A stretch of DNA of 64,000 nucleotides from Catellatospora sp. TT07R-123 (GTDB lineage: Bacteria > Actinomycetota > Actinomycetes > Mycobacteriales > Micromonosporaceae), in the NCBI RefSeq assembly GCF_018327705.1, contig NZ_BNEM01000001.1, positions 2,232,001 to 2,296,000 of the forward strand, given 5' to 3'. The position numbers and the translations under genes are program-made. Shown one piece after another: positions 16,660 through 24,634 of this stretch; the first letter of the stretch is position 1, and each line of letters opens with the position of its first letter. Under the pieces are notes generated by a model. That model was not told where the DNA came from. It saw only the letters and a program-made list of their open reading frames with translations, and ran no database searches.

Positions 16660-17664
16660 ATGTACTCACATACTCGAAAGCTGTCCGCCCTGGCGCTGGC
16701 GGGCGTCGCGGCGGCGGCGTTCACGCTCGCGGCCTGCGGCGACGCGGGCTCCTCGGGCACGACCGCGCCGCAGAGCGCCTCGGGCGCCGGCTGCGCGCCG
16801 GTCGCCGGGACGGCCCTGGTGATGCTGGCGGACGACAAGCACCTACAGAACGCCGACAACGTGATCGCGGTCGCCAACGCCAAGGCGGCCACCCCCGCCC
16901 TGATCGCGGCGGTCGACAAGGTCGGCGCGGCCCTGGACACGCCCAAGCTGGTGGCGCTGAACCGGGCCGTCGACGTCGACCGCAAGACCGCACAGGTCGC
17001 GGCGGCCGACTTCGCCACCACGGCCGGGCTGGCCAGTGGCCTGTCCGGCGGCAGCGGCAAGGTGGTCGTGGGCGCGGCGAACTTCCCGGAGAGCCAGATC
17101 CTGGCCGAGCTCTACAAGATCGCCCTTAACGCCGCGGGCTTCACCGCGACCGTGCAGGTGGCGGGCAACCGCGAGCTGTACGAGGCGGCCCTGGAGCGCG
17201 GCGAGCTGACCGTCTTCCCCGAGTACGCCGCGACGCTGACGGAGTTCCTGAACCAGAAGCAGAACGGCAAGGAGGCCCAGCCCAAGGCCAGCGGTGACGT
17301 GACCGCGACGGTGACCGCGCTGAAGGGCCTGGCCGAGAAGGCGGGCCTGGCCGTCGGTACCCCGTCGGCCGCGACCGACCAGAACGCGTTCGCGGTGACC
17401 AAGGCGTTCGCCGACGCCAACGGCGTGAAGACGCTGTCGGAGTTCGCGACCAAGTGCAGCGGCAAGGCGTCGGTGCTGGCCGGTCCGGCCGAGTGCCCGG
17501 CCCGCCCGTTCTGCCAGCAGGGCCTCAAGACGGTCTACGGCATCGACTTCGGCTCGTTCTTCCAGGCCGACGCGGGCGGCCCGCAGACGAAGACCGCGCT
17601 GACCACGGGCAAGGCGAGCCTCGGCACCGTCTTCTCCTCGGACAGCGCCTTCGCCGCCAGCTGA
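16660..17664 (+). CDS. osmoprotectant-binding lipoprotein with permuted OpuAC domain
   Basis: A 334-residue lipoprotein: signal peptide with lipobox LAAC (Cys26), then an OpuAC/ProX-type binding domain in an unusual order. Residues about 53-125 (ADDKHLQNADNVIAV to FATTAGL) match what is normally the C-terminal end of this family. A Gly/Ser linker (about 126-134) follows, and residues 135-334 (VVVGAANFPESQILAELY to LGTVFSSDSAFAAS) match the usual N-terminal and middle part, ending exactly where the displaced segment would begin. The fold is therefore probably intact but circularly permuted. ATG 16660 has a GGAAGG site. It should deliver betaine-like solutes to the permease pair encoded upstream. 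Confidence 0.9.
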   Translation: MYSHTRKLSALALAGVAAAAFTLAACGDAGSSGTTAPQSASGAGCAPVAGTALVMLADDKHLQNADNVIAVANAKAATPALIAAVDKVGAALDTPKLVALNRAVDVDRKTAQVAAADFATTAGLASGLSGGSGKVVVGAANFPESQILAELYKIALNAAGFTATVQVAGNRELYEAALERGELTVFPEYAATLTEFLNQKQNGKEAQPKASGDVTATVTALKGLAEKAGLAVGTPSAATDQNAFAVTKAFADANGVKTLSEFATKCSGKASVLAGPAECPARPFCQQGLKTVYGIDFGSFFQADAGGPQTKTALTTGKASLGTVFSSDSAFAAS

Positions 17665-17678
17665 CCCGGAAAGCAGGC

Positions 17679-17720
17679 AAGGGCGCCCTCTACCCGCTTT
17701 GCGAGGTAGAGGGCGCCCTT
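17679..17720. terminator. bidirectional stem-loop between convergent genes
   Basis: Perfect 16-base arms AAGGGCGCCCTCTACC (17679-17694) and its complement (17705-17720) around a ten-base loop. It lies between the binding-protein gene (+) and the HAD gene (-) and should stop both. The core resembles the hairpins at 5510 and 57208. Confidence 0.75.
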
Positions 17721-17752
17721 CTTCACGGCCGTCGGCGGGTGCGAGCGCTGGC

Positions 17753-18400
17753 TCAGTGCAGGGTCGAGAGGTGGGCGAGGGTGGTGCCGGCGAGGGTGGG
17801 CAGCAGGACCAGGCCCGGGGCGGGTTCGACGGCGACCGCGTGCGGCACGGCGATGACGCGCACCCCGGCGGCCAGGGCGCTGGCGGCGCCGGCCGGCGAG
17901 TCCTCGATGGCCAGGCAGTCCGCGGGCTCGACGCCGAGCAGCTTCGCCGCCCGCAGGTACGGGTCCGGGTGCGGCTTGGTGAACGCGACCTCGTCCCCGC
18001 ACACCACCGCGCCGAACGCGTCGCGGCCCAGCGTGTCCAGCGCGATCTCGACCACGCGCCGGTTGGTCGAGGTCACCAGCGCGGCGGGCACTCCGGCCGC
18101 GCGCACCTCGGCCAGCAGTTCGCGGGCGCCGGGCCGCCAGACCAGGTCGGTGGCGAACAGCACCGCGACCCGCTCGTAGATCCAGTCCGAGCTGGTCTTG
18201 GCCTCGCGCCAGGGCTGCCCGATGCCGTCATGGAACAGCACCATGGACTCGGGCACCGACCGGCCGACCATGGACAGGCGCACCTCGACCGGGAGCACCG
18301 AGCCGTACTCGGCGGCCAGTTCGTCGATGGCGATGTCCCACAGCGGCTCGCTGTCGAAGAGGGTTCCGTCCATGTCGAAGAGCACTGCTGCGGGAATCAC
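17753..18400 (-). CDS. HAD-superfamily phosphatase (beta-phosphoglucomutase-like)
   Basis: A 215-residue haloacid dehalogenase-type hydrolase. Motif I FDMDGTLFDSEP gives the nucleophile Asp and acid Asp; motif II is LVTSTNR; the motif III Lys is in FTKPHPDPYL; motif IV is CLAIEDSPAGAASALAAG. The helical cap lies between motifs I and II, so it belongs to subclass I, close to beta-phosphoglucomutase and sugar-phosphate phosphatases. The start is GTG 18400. It is probably a cytoplasmic phosphatase of a small phosphorylated metabolite; the substrate is unknown. It converges with the osmoprotectant operon. Confidence 0.88.
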   Translation of the reverse strand: MIPAAVLFDMDGTLFDSEPLWDIAIDELAAEYGSVLPVEVRLSMVGRSVPESMVLFHDGIGQPWREAKTSSDWIYERVAVLFATDLVWRPGARELLAEVRAAGVPAALVTSTNRRVVEIALDTLGRDAFGAVVCGDEVAFTKPHPDPYLRAAKLLGVEPADCLAIEDSPAGAASALAAGVRVIAVPHAVAVEPAPGLVLLPTLAGTTLAHLSTLH

Positions 18401-18577
18401 CCGACGATCATCGCCGACGGGTCCCCGCGACGGCCCGCGAATATCGACCCCAGTGGCCGGGATCACGCTGACCAGCACCGATGAGCCCGCCGTGGGACGG
18501 TCGGCGCCGCTGTCGGAGGCGGTCGCTAACGTACCGCGAGTCCGAGCGCTTCCCCGCCGCGAAAGGCAGAGCCTGCC

Positions 18578-19999
18578 ATGCCCCGTGAGACGACGTACCT
18601 GGAACTGTCCGAAGCCGACGGCGGCTCGCACAAGTTCTACGAGGTGATTGTCGACGACACCGAGCTGACCATCCGGTACGGCCGCATCGGCGACCCGGGT
18701 GCCACCAGCCACAGCACCTTCGCCGACCACGACAAGGCCAAGGCCGCCGCGGCGAAGAAGATCGGCGAGAAGGTGCGCAAGGGCTACGCCCCGGCCGTGC
18801 TGGGGCAGCGGCAGAAGCGGTCCGTCTCGCGGCGCGTGATCACGAGCACCCGCTCCACCGCCAAGAGCGCGCCGGTGCTGTGGCGCTACCGCTCGGGCAC
18901 GTCCGCGTTCGGCATCTTCGTCGACGAGCGGGTGTGCATGGTCGGCAACGAGGCGGGCGTGATCACCACGCTGAACCACGACGCCGAGGTGATCTCGCAG
19001 GTCAAGCTCCCCGACGGCGTGAAGTGCATCGTCGCCGACGACGCGTGGCTCTACGCGGGCTGCGACGACGGCAACGTGTACGACCTGTCCGGCAAGATGC
19101 CGCGGGTGGCGTACCAGATCGCGCCCGACATCGACATCTACTGGCTCGACATCCACGACGGCGTGCTCGGCGTCTCCGACGCGCGCGGCGGCATCGCCGC
19201 GATCGACCACGAGGACGAGTTCCTCTGGCGCAAGCAGAGCGAGGGCTCCTCGGGCTGGATGGTGCGCTGCGACGCCACCGCCGTGCACCACGGCCACTCC
19301 GGCGGTGTGACCAGCTATAACTGGCAGACCGGCGACGTGGTGTGGAAGCACCGCACCAGCGCGGTGCTGTTCGGCTGGCAGGAGGAGCACACGCTGTACG
19401 CGGGCACCTCCGACCGCAAGGTCGTCGAGCTGGCCAAGGACGGCGCGCACCGCCGCACGTACTCCTGCGACGCCGCCGTCTTCTCGTGCGCCACCAGCCC
19501 CGACGGCAAGTTCATCTTCGCCGGCGACAACAGCTCGTCGGTGTACTGCTTCGACGACGCGGGCAACCGCCTGTGGAAGCTCGGCACCGGCTGCGGCTCG
19601 GCCTACTCGATGCAGTACCACGACGAGCGGCTCTACATCGTGACCACGGACGGCTCGCTGGCCTGCATCGACGCCTCGGAGCCCGCGATCCGCGCGGCCG
19701 AGGCGGGCACCGTGCCGGCCGTCGTCGACATCAAGGCGCCCCAGCAGGCCCCGGCGGTGGCCGCGCCGACCGCGATCGAGACGACCACCGACAGCAGCGG
19801 CGGCGTCGTGCTGGAGTGCGTCGAGGAGGGCGGCCGCCTGCGGGTGCGCGTGGTCTCGGCGGGCTTCCAGAGCTCCTGGCAGGTGCAGTTCCCGAAGGGC
19901 ATCCGCGAGGCGGGCGCCCGGTACCTGGTCAGCGAGGTGCGCGAGGCGAGCCGGGGCGGTTTCTACCGCGCCTTTGGCGAGATCCGGAAACTGGTCTAA
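18578..19999 (+). CDS. WGR-domain / beta-propeller protein
   Basis: A 473-residue protein that starts with a WGR domain (about residues 5-70; LTIRYGRIGDPGATSHSTF carries the W/Y-G-R core), a fold that in PARPs and MolR-like regulators contacts nucleic acid or partner proteins. Residues about 105-375 form a propeller of repeated blades of the PQQ/WD type (WRYRSGTSAFGIFVDERVC, VYCFDDAGNRLWKLG, LYIVTTDGSLACID). A Pro/Ala linker leads to a compact C-terminal domain (about 405-473) that I do not recognise. There is no signal peptide, so it is cytoplasmic. The function is unknown; a sensor or scaffold role is only a guess. Confidence 0.8.
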   Translation: MPRETTYLELSEADGGSHKFYEVIVDDTELTIRYGRIGDPGATSHSTFADHDKAKAAAAKKIGEKVRKGYAPAVLGQRQKRSVSRRVITSTRSTAKSAPVLWRYRSGTSAFGIFVDERVCMVGNEAGVITTLNHDAEVISQVKLPDGVKCIVADDAWLYAGCDDGNVYDLSGKMPRVAYQIAPDIDIYWLDIHDGVLGVSDARGGIAAIDHEDEFLWRKQSEGSSGWMVRCDATAVHHGHSGGVTSYNWQTGDVVWKHRTSAVLFGWQEEHTLYAGTSDRKVVELAKDGAHRRTYSCDAAVFSCATSPDGKFIFAGDNSSSVYCFDDAGNRLWKLGTGCGSAYSMQYHDERLYIVTTDGSLACIDASEPAIRAAEAGTVPAVVDIKAPQQAPAVAAPTAIETTTDSSGGVVLECVEEGGRLRVRVVSAGFQSSWQVQFPKGIREAGARYLVSEVREASRGGFYRAFGEIRKLV

Positions 20000-20006
20000 T
20001 TTCGAT

Positions 20007-20053
20007 GCGGGCACCGTCGCAGCCGTCCAGCTCTCGGGTGCGGCGGTGCCCGC
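20007..20053. terminator. bidirectional stem-loop
   Basis: Arms GCGGGCACCGTCGCA (20007-20021) and TGCGGCGGTGCCCGC (20039-20053), with one G-U pair, between the stops of the convergent WGR and NHL genes. Likely terminator for both. Confidence 0.7.
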
Positions 20054-20057
20054 TCTG

Positions 20058-21128
20058 TCAGCCCTTGACGAACCGGTGGATCGGGCGTCCCTCGCTGGCG
20101 GCGACGTACACGGTGGCACCGGTCCAGTCGGCCGCGAGCTGCTCCAGCCCCAGGTAGCCGGTGCCGGCGGGCCAGCCGAAGCGGTCGAGGACCCGCCCGC
20201 CGAAGTCCAGCTTCACCACCTGCTGACGCAGCGGGTCGCCGTCCGGGTCGTCCAGCCGGTCGCCGCCGTCGAGCACCCACACCGCGTCCGGGGTGACGTA
20301 CACATCGCACGGGCGGCCCAGTGCCGCGGCGCGCCACTGCGCCACAGGGGTGCCGTCGGGCCGGAACACGCTGACGCGGGCGTTGCGGCGGTCGGCGACG
20401 TAGACCAGCTCATGCCACTGGTCGTAGGCGATGCCGGACAGCAGGTTCAGCTGGTCGGGGCCGTCGCCGAGCGACCCCCAGCCGTTCAGGAACGTGCCGT
20501 CGGCCGCGAAGTGGGCGATGCGGGCGCCCCGGAAGCCGTCGGCGACGAAGACCGAGCCGTCCGGCGCGACCGTGACGTCGGCGGGCTGGTCCAGCACGTA
20601 CGGGTCACCGGTGCAGGGCAGCCGGGACAGCACGGTGCGCACCCGCAGGCAGGCGTCCAGCGCGCCGGTGTGGTCGGCGCCGATGCGGCGCAGCTCACGC
20701 CCGTCCGCGTCGAACTCGATCACCTGGTTCAGCACCGCGTCGGCGACCCACAGGTGGTAGTCGAGGCCCAGCGCCAGCCCGTGCGGCGAGCGCAGCACGC
20801 CCGCTCCCCACATGCCGACCTGCTCCGACCCGGCGAAGCGGATGACCGCGTTCTCCGTCACGACGCTGTCCTGGGCGAACGGCCGCCCGCCCCGGTGCAG
20901 CAGGTGGAAGTAGGTCCGGAACCCCGGGGCCACTCCGGTCCCGGCGGCGGCGCCCACCGGCAGCGGCGGCTGCACCGGATCGAGACGGTACGCCGACGGC
21001 AGCGCGGCGGGCGCGGGTGCGACCTGGGCGGCACCGGGCGGGAAGCCGTACAGCACCGCGGCCGCGGCGGCCAGCAGCACCACGGCGATGGCCGGCGCGG
21101 CAACACGGGGGCGGACACGACGGATCAT
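20058..21128 (-). CDS. secreted/anchored NHL-repeat beta-propeller protein (PAL-like)
   Basis: A 356-residue protein with an N-terminal signal or anchor helix (AIAVVLLAAAAAVLYGF). The body is a propeller of NHL-type blades: SPHGLALGLDYHLWVADA, QPADVTVAPDGSVFVADG, LLSGIAYDQWHELVYVADRR. The arrangement, with paired Asp and His at blade starts, resembles the lyase half of peptidylglycine amidating enzymes (PAL), but I cannot confirm the zinc site. The start is ATG 21128 with GGAGGAG upstream. It acts outside the membrane. Alternatives are a sugar-lactone or teneurin-like binding propeller. No partner gene is obvious. Confidence 0.75.
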   Translation of the reverse strand: MIRRVRPRVAAPAIAVVLLAAAAAVLYGFPPGAAQVAPAPAALPSAYRLDPVQPPLPVGAAAGTGVAPGFRTYFHLLHRGGRPFAQDSVVTENAVIRFAGSEQVGMWGAGVLRSPHGLALGLDYHLWVADAVLNQVIEFDADGRELRRIGADHTGALDACLRVRTVLSRLPCTGDPYVLDQPADVTVAPDGSVFVADGFRGARIAHFAADGTFLNGWGSLGDGPDQLNLLSGIAYDQWHELVYVADRRNARVSVFRPDGTPVAQWRAAALGRPCDVYVTPDAVWVLDGGDRLDDPDGDPLRQQVVKLDFGGRVLDRFGWPAGTGYLGLEQLAADWTGATVYVAASEGRPIHRFVKG

Positions 21129-21290
21129 CAGCGCGACTCCTCCTGCTCGCGGCGCCGGAGCGGTCGGGCCGTCACTGCGCGCCCGGCCCGAGGCCGAAGG
21201 CCGTCGCGGGGGTGCGAGATCGCTGTGATCCTGTCAGGTCGGGCGGCGGCCGTCCATGGTCGTGCGGCCACGCCCGACCGCCACTCTGCT

Positions 21291-21344
21291 CCGCGGGTCA
21301 CTCCATATGCGATGTGGTCACACCGCATATGGAGTGACCCGCGG
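21291..21344. terminator. 21-base perfect palindrome after the PHP gene
   Basis: Arms 21291-21311 and 21324-21344 are perfectly complementary (beginning CCGCGGGTCACTCCATATG) with a 12-base spacer. It lies just past the stop of the minus-strand PHP gene and upstream of the NHL gene, so it can end the PHP transcript. Confidence 0.65.
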
Positions 21345-21358
21345 CGAGAGGCACCCGG

Positions 21359-22264
21359 TCAGGCGGCCGCGGCGTCGGGGTCGGGCAGCGCGACCGGCCG
21401 GGACGCCCCGCCGACGTCGAAGGTGAGCTGCTCGCGGTAACCGGCGGCGCGGGCGTAGCGGGCGATCTCGTCGAAACGGTCGGCGGCCTCGTGCGGCTCG
21501 TGCGCGTCGCTGGCCAGCGTGATCGGCACGCCCGCGTCGTGGCACATCCGCAGCAGGGTCGGCGCCGGGTACGGCTCGGCGCAGCGTTTGCGCAGCCCGG
21601 CGCTGTTCACCTCGACCGCCACCCCGCCGCGGACCGCCGCCGCGACCAGGCGCTCGTACAGGTCCACCGGCTCGGTGTCGCACCGGTGCCCGAACTTCTT
21701 GACCACGTCGGCGTGGCCGAGCACCTGCACGACTCCCGCCTCGGCCAGCTCGGTGACCAGCGCGAAGTAGTCCTCGTAGGCACGGCGCACGCCGCGGCGC
21801 TCGTACTCGTGCGTGACGGCGGGGTGGTCCAGGGCCCATTCGCCGACCCAGTGCACCGAGCCGACCAGGAAGTCGAACGGGTACTGCGCCAGGATGCCGG
21901 CGACGCGGTCCATGTGCGCCGGGAACCAGTCGACCTCCATGCCCAGCCGGACCGGCAGGCCCCGGTCGCGGGCGCCGGTGACGGCCTCGACATACCGGTC
22001 CAGGTGCAGGTTGAGCTCGTCGTAGTACATCCGCCGGGACTGCTCGGTCAGGTCCTGGCGCGTCCCGGCCGTCCAGAAGCCCTCGATCGCCGGGGCGAAC
22101 TCGACGAAGCGGTACAGGTGCTCGGTGAAGCCGACCTCGGCCGCGCCGCGCGACAGCGCCCGCTCGACGAACGCGTCGACGTGTCCGGGCGGGTACTGCC
22201 CGGGGGGCGGGCTGGTCTCCGGCCGCGGCTCGTGCGGGTGCAGGTGCACGTGGTAGTCGCCCAT
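21359..22264 (-). CDS. PHP-domain phosphatase (histidinol-phosphatase type)
   Basis: A 301-residue PHP-family metallohydrolase. The N-terminal metal motif is GDYHVHLHPHE (HxH), further ligands are seen in VGFTEHLYRF, GMEVDWFPAHM, VGSVHWVGEWALDHP, VLGHADVVKK and ASDAHEP. This is the order of the HisK-like histidinol-phosphate phosphatases, which dephosphorylate histidinol phosphate in histidine synthesis; other sugar or nucleotide phosphates are possible. The start ATG 22264 directly precedes the metal motif; a longer reading frame upstream has no family similarity. No other his genes are near, so the true substrate is uncertain. Confidence 0.85.
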   Translation of the reverse strand: MGDYHVHLHPHEPRPETSPPPGQYPPGHVDAFVERALSRGAAEVGFTEHLYRFVEFAPAIEGFWTAGTRQDLTEQSRRMYYDELNLHLDRYVEAVTGARDRGLPVRLGMEVDWFPAHMDRVAGILAQYPFDFLVGSVHWVGEWALDHPAVTHEYERRGVRRAYEDYFALVTELAEAGVVQVLGHADVVKKFGHRCDTEPVDLYERLVAAAVRGGVAVEVNSAGLRKRCAEPYPAPTLLRMCHDAGVPITLASDAHEPHEAADRFDEIARYARAAGYREQLTFDVGGASRPVALPDPDAAAA

Positions 22265-22419
22265 GACGTCAGCTCTAGTCCACGGCACGGCACGCGCTGA
22301 CGGCGGGGGTCCGGCACGCCACAGCCTGGGAGGCCGCGCCCACGCGCCGAGCAGGCCCGGCGCCGGGTGGGCGGTGCCGGACGGACGGTGCCGGACGGGG
22401 CGAACCACGCCGAGCCGCC

Positions 22420-22986
22420 TCAGCCGCCGGTCAGCCCGTCGACGATGACGCCGATGACGCGGGCGCGCCCGGCGGGGTCGGCGGCCAGCGGCTCGACCGC
22501 GCGGGAGGCGCCGATGAGCAGGCTCATCAGGTCGCTGACGGTCAGCTCTGGACGTACCCCCGCCTGCTGGGCGCGGCGCAGCAGCGCGCCCAGCGCGGCC
22601 CGCAGCCGCGTGCCCGCCGCCGACGCCGCCGCGTGCGGGTCGACCCCGGCCGCCGCCAGCGCCTCGGCGAGGGCGTTCTTGGACGCGGCCTGCTCGACCG
22701 TCTCGGCGAAGAACGTCCGCAGCGCCGCAACCGGGTCGGCGGCCTCGGCGAGCAGGTCGGCGCGGTCACCCAGGCGGTCCAGCCGCGCCAGGTATACGGC
22801 CGACAGCAGGCTCTCCTTGGTCGGGAAGTGCCGGAAGGCGGTGCCGACGCCGACCCCGGCGGCGCGGGCCACCTCCTCGACGGGCGCGCCGGTGCCGCGC
22901 GCGGCGAAGACCTGCTCGGCGGCGTCGAGCAGGCGGGCGCGGTTGCGCGCGGCGTCGGCGCGCAGCGGTCTGTCCTGTGCCGACAT
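22420..22986 (-). CDS. TetR-family transcriptional regulator
   Basis: A 188-residue repressor. The N-terminal helix-turn-helix is ARLLDAAEQVFAARGTGAPVEEVARAAGVGVGTAFRHFPTKESLL (broken here only by the usual loop), at about residues 16-62. The rest is an all-helical ligand-binding and dimer domain without cysteines. It is divergent from the SnoaL-like gene at 23089, and the shared 102-base region carries two near-identical 16-base palindromes. It very likely represses the neighbour and itself, released by an unknown ligand. Confidence 0.92.
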   Translation of the reverse strand: MSAQDRPLRADAARNRARLLDAAEQVFAARGTGAPVEEVARAAGVGVGTAFRHFPTKESLLSAVYLARLDRLGDRADLLAEAADPVAALRTFFAETVEQAASKNALAEALAAAGVDPHAAASAAGTRLRAALGALLRRAQQAGVRPELTVSDLMSLLIGASRAVEPLAADPAGRARVIGVIVDGLTGG

Positions 22987-23004
22987 GTTCTCTTCTCCTG
23001 GACC

Positions 23005-23034
23005 TGGACAAGCGGAGTGATCAGTCCGTATAGT
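23005..23034 (+). promoter_or_regulatory. candidate promoter of the SnoaL-like gene
   Basis: TGGACA (23005-23010) and TATAGT (23029-23034) are separated by 18 bases. The spacer is almost exactly filled by the first TetR palindrome, the classical layout for repression. Confidence 0.55.
23013..23028. promoter_or_regulatory. TetR operator 1
   Basis: CGGAGTGATCAGTCCG, a 16-base palindrome with one mismatched pair, identical to operator 2 except at one base. It lies between the candidate -35 and -10 hexamers. Confidence 0.75.
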
Positions 23035-23041
23035 CGAAGAC

Positions 23042-23057
23042 CGGAGTGATCACTCCG
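23042..23057. promoter_or_regulatory. TetR operator 2
   Basis: CGGAGTGATCACTCCG, a perfect 16-base palindrome 29 bases from operator 1 (start to start), around the expected transcription start of the SnoaL-like gene. Confidence 0.8.
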
Positions 23058-23088
23058 ATTATGCCCCACGGCCGGGAGGAGACCGACC

Positions 23089-23484
23089 ATGACCCCACGA
23101 GAGCTGTTCGACCAGCGGGTACGCCTCATCCACGCGAACCGGTGGCACGACCTCGCCCAGCAGTACGCCCCCGACGCCGTCGTCGAGATCCCGTTCGCCC
23201 CGCCGCAGCCCATCCGCCTGGTCGGCCGCGAGGCCATCGCCGCCCAGCTCGCCCGCGCGGGCACGCTGCGGCTGGCGTTCGCGGTGCGCGACGTGGTCGT
23301 GCACGAGACCGCCGACCCCGAAGTGATCATCGTCGAGTACGGCTACGACCTCACCGACCCCGCGACCGGCCATACCGCCGCCGTCGACAACATCCAGCTG
23401 TTCCGGGTGCGCGACGGGCTCATCACGTACACCCGCGACTTCCACGACCACCGCGCCATCGGCGAGCTGCTCAATCGGCCATAG
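23089..23484 (+). CDS. SnoaL-like / NTF2-fold protein
   Basis: A 131-residue single-domain protein with the NTF2-like cone fold pattern: a first helix ([21 protein letters not shown]), then [25 protein letters not shown] and the strands [21 protein letters not shown] and [20 protein letters not shown]. It fits the SnoaL / limonene-epoxide-hydrolase-like group; these act as isomerases or hydrolases on small hydrophobic compounds or simply bind them. GGGAGGAG precedes the ATG. It is the evident target of the divergent TetR repressor, so its substrate may relate to the inducer. Confidence 0.8.
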   Translation: MTPRELFDQRVRLIHANRWHDLAQQYAPDAVVEIPFAPPQPIRLVGREAIAAQLARAGTLRLAFAVRDVVVHETADPEVIIVEYGYDLTDPATGHTAAVDNIQLFRVRDGLITYTRDFHDHRAIGELLNRP

Positions 23485-23548
23485 AGCGTGGTTCGGGCGT
23501 GACGCGGGTAACATCGCCGTGAACTCTCAGCGTGCCAAGGAGGTCACG

Positions 23549-24634
23549 GTGGTGCATGAGGTACGCGGCGTCGTCGCTCGCGCCAAGAACGCCCCGGTCG
23601 GTATCGAGACGGTGCTCGTGCCCGACCCGGGGCCCGGTGAGGCGCTGGTGGCGGTGCAGGCCTGCGGGGTGTGCCACACCGACCTGCACTACCGCGAGGG
23701 CGGCATCAACGACGACTTCCCGTTCCTGCTCGGCCACGAGGCGGCCGGGGTGGTCGAGGCGGTCGGCGCCGGGGTCACCGAGGTCGCCCCGGGCGACTAC
23801 GTGGTGCTCAACTGGCGGGCCGTCTGCGGCCAGTGCCGGGCCTGCACCCGCGGCCGCCCCTGGTACTGCTTCGCGACCCACAACGCCAGGCAGAAGATGA
23901 CCCTGGCCGACGGCACCCCGCTGGCCCCCGCCCTGGGCATCGGCGCGTTCGCCGACAAGACCCTGGTCGCGGCCGGGCAGTGCACCAAGGTCGACCCGTC
24001 CGTGCCGCCGGAGGTCGCCGGGCTGCTCGGCTGCGGGGTGATGGCCGGGCTCGGCGCGGCGCTCAACACCGGTGCCGTCGGCCGCGGCGACAGCGTCGCC
24101 GTCATCGGCTGCGGCGGCGTCGGCAACGCCGCCGTCGCCGGGGCCCGCCTGGCCGGGGCGACCACCATCATCGGCGTCGACCTCGACGACCGGAAGCTGG
24201 AGTGGGCGCGGCAGCTCGGCGCCACCCACACCGTCAACGGCGGCCAGGCCGACGTGGTCGCCGCGATCCAGGAGCTGACCGGCGGCTTCGGCGCCGACGT
24301 GGTGATCGACGCGGTCGGCCGGCCCGAGACGTACCGGCAAGCCTTCTACGCCCGCGACCTGGCCGGGACCGTGGTCCTGGTCGGCGTGCCCACGCCCGAG
24401 ATGAAGCTCGAACTGCCGCTGCTGGACGTCTTCGGCCGCGGCGGCGCCCTCAAGTCCTCCTGGTACGGCGACTGCCTGCCCAGCCGCGACTTCCCGGTCC
24501 TGCTGGAGCTCTACCGGCAGGGGCGGCTCGACCTCGGCGCGTTCGTGTCCGAGACGATTGCGCTGGACCAGGTCGAGGAGGCGTTCGCCAAGATGGGCCG
24601 CGGCGAGGTGCTGCGCTCGGTGGTGCTGCTGTGA
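23549..24634 (+). CDS. S-(hydroxymethyl)mycothiol dehydrogenase (formaldehyde dehydrogenase)
   Basis: A 361-residue zinc-dependent class III alcohol dehydrogenase. Catalytic zinc ligands are seen in [14 protein letters not shown] and [12 protein letters not shown]; the structural zinc loop is [15 protein letters not shown]; the NAD site is [18 protein letters not shown]. The start [18 protein letters not shown] and the loop order match the mycothiol-dependent MscR/AdhE2 group, which oxidises the formaldehyde-mycothiol adduct. AAGGAGG lies five bases before GTG 23549 (GTG 23552 is also possible). The next gene overlaps its stop, and mshC at 57262 shows that the cell makes mycothiol. Confidence 0.9.
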   Translation: MVHEVRGVVARAKNAPVGIETVLVPDPGPGEALVAVQACGVCHTDLHYREGGINDDFPFLLGHEAAGVVEAVGAGVTEVAPGDYVVLNWRAVCGQCRACTRGRPWYCFATHNARQKMTLADGTPLAPALGIGAFADKTLVAAGQCTKVDPSVPPEVAGLLGCGVMAGLGAALNTGAVGRGDSVAVIGCGGVGNAAVAGARLAGATTIIGVDLDDRKLEWARQLGATHTVNGGQADVVAAIQELTGGFGADVVIDAVGRPETYRQAFYARDLAGTVVLVGVPTPEMKLELPLLDVFGRGGALKSSWYGDCLPSRDFPVLLELYRQGRLDLGAFVSETIALDQVEEAFAKMGRGEVLRSVVLL

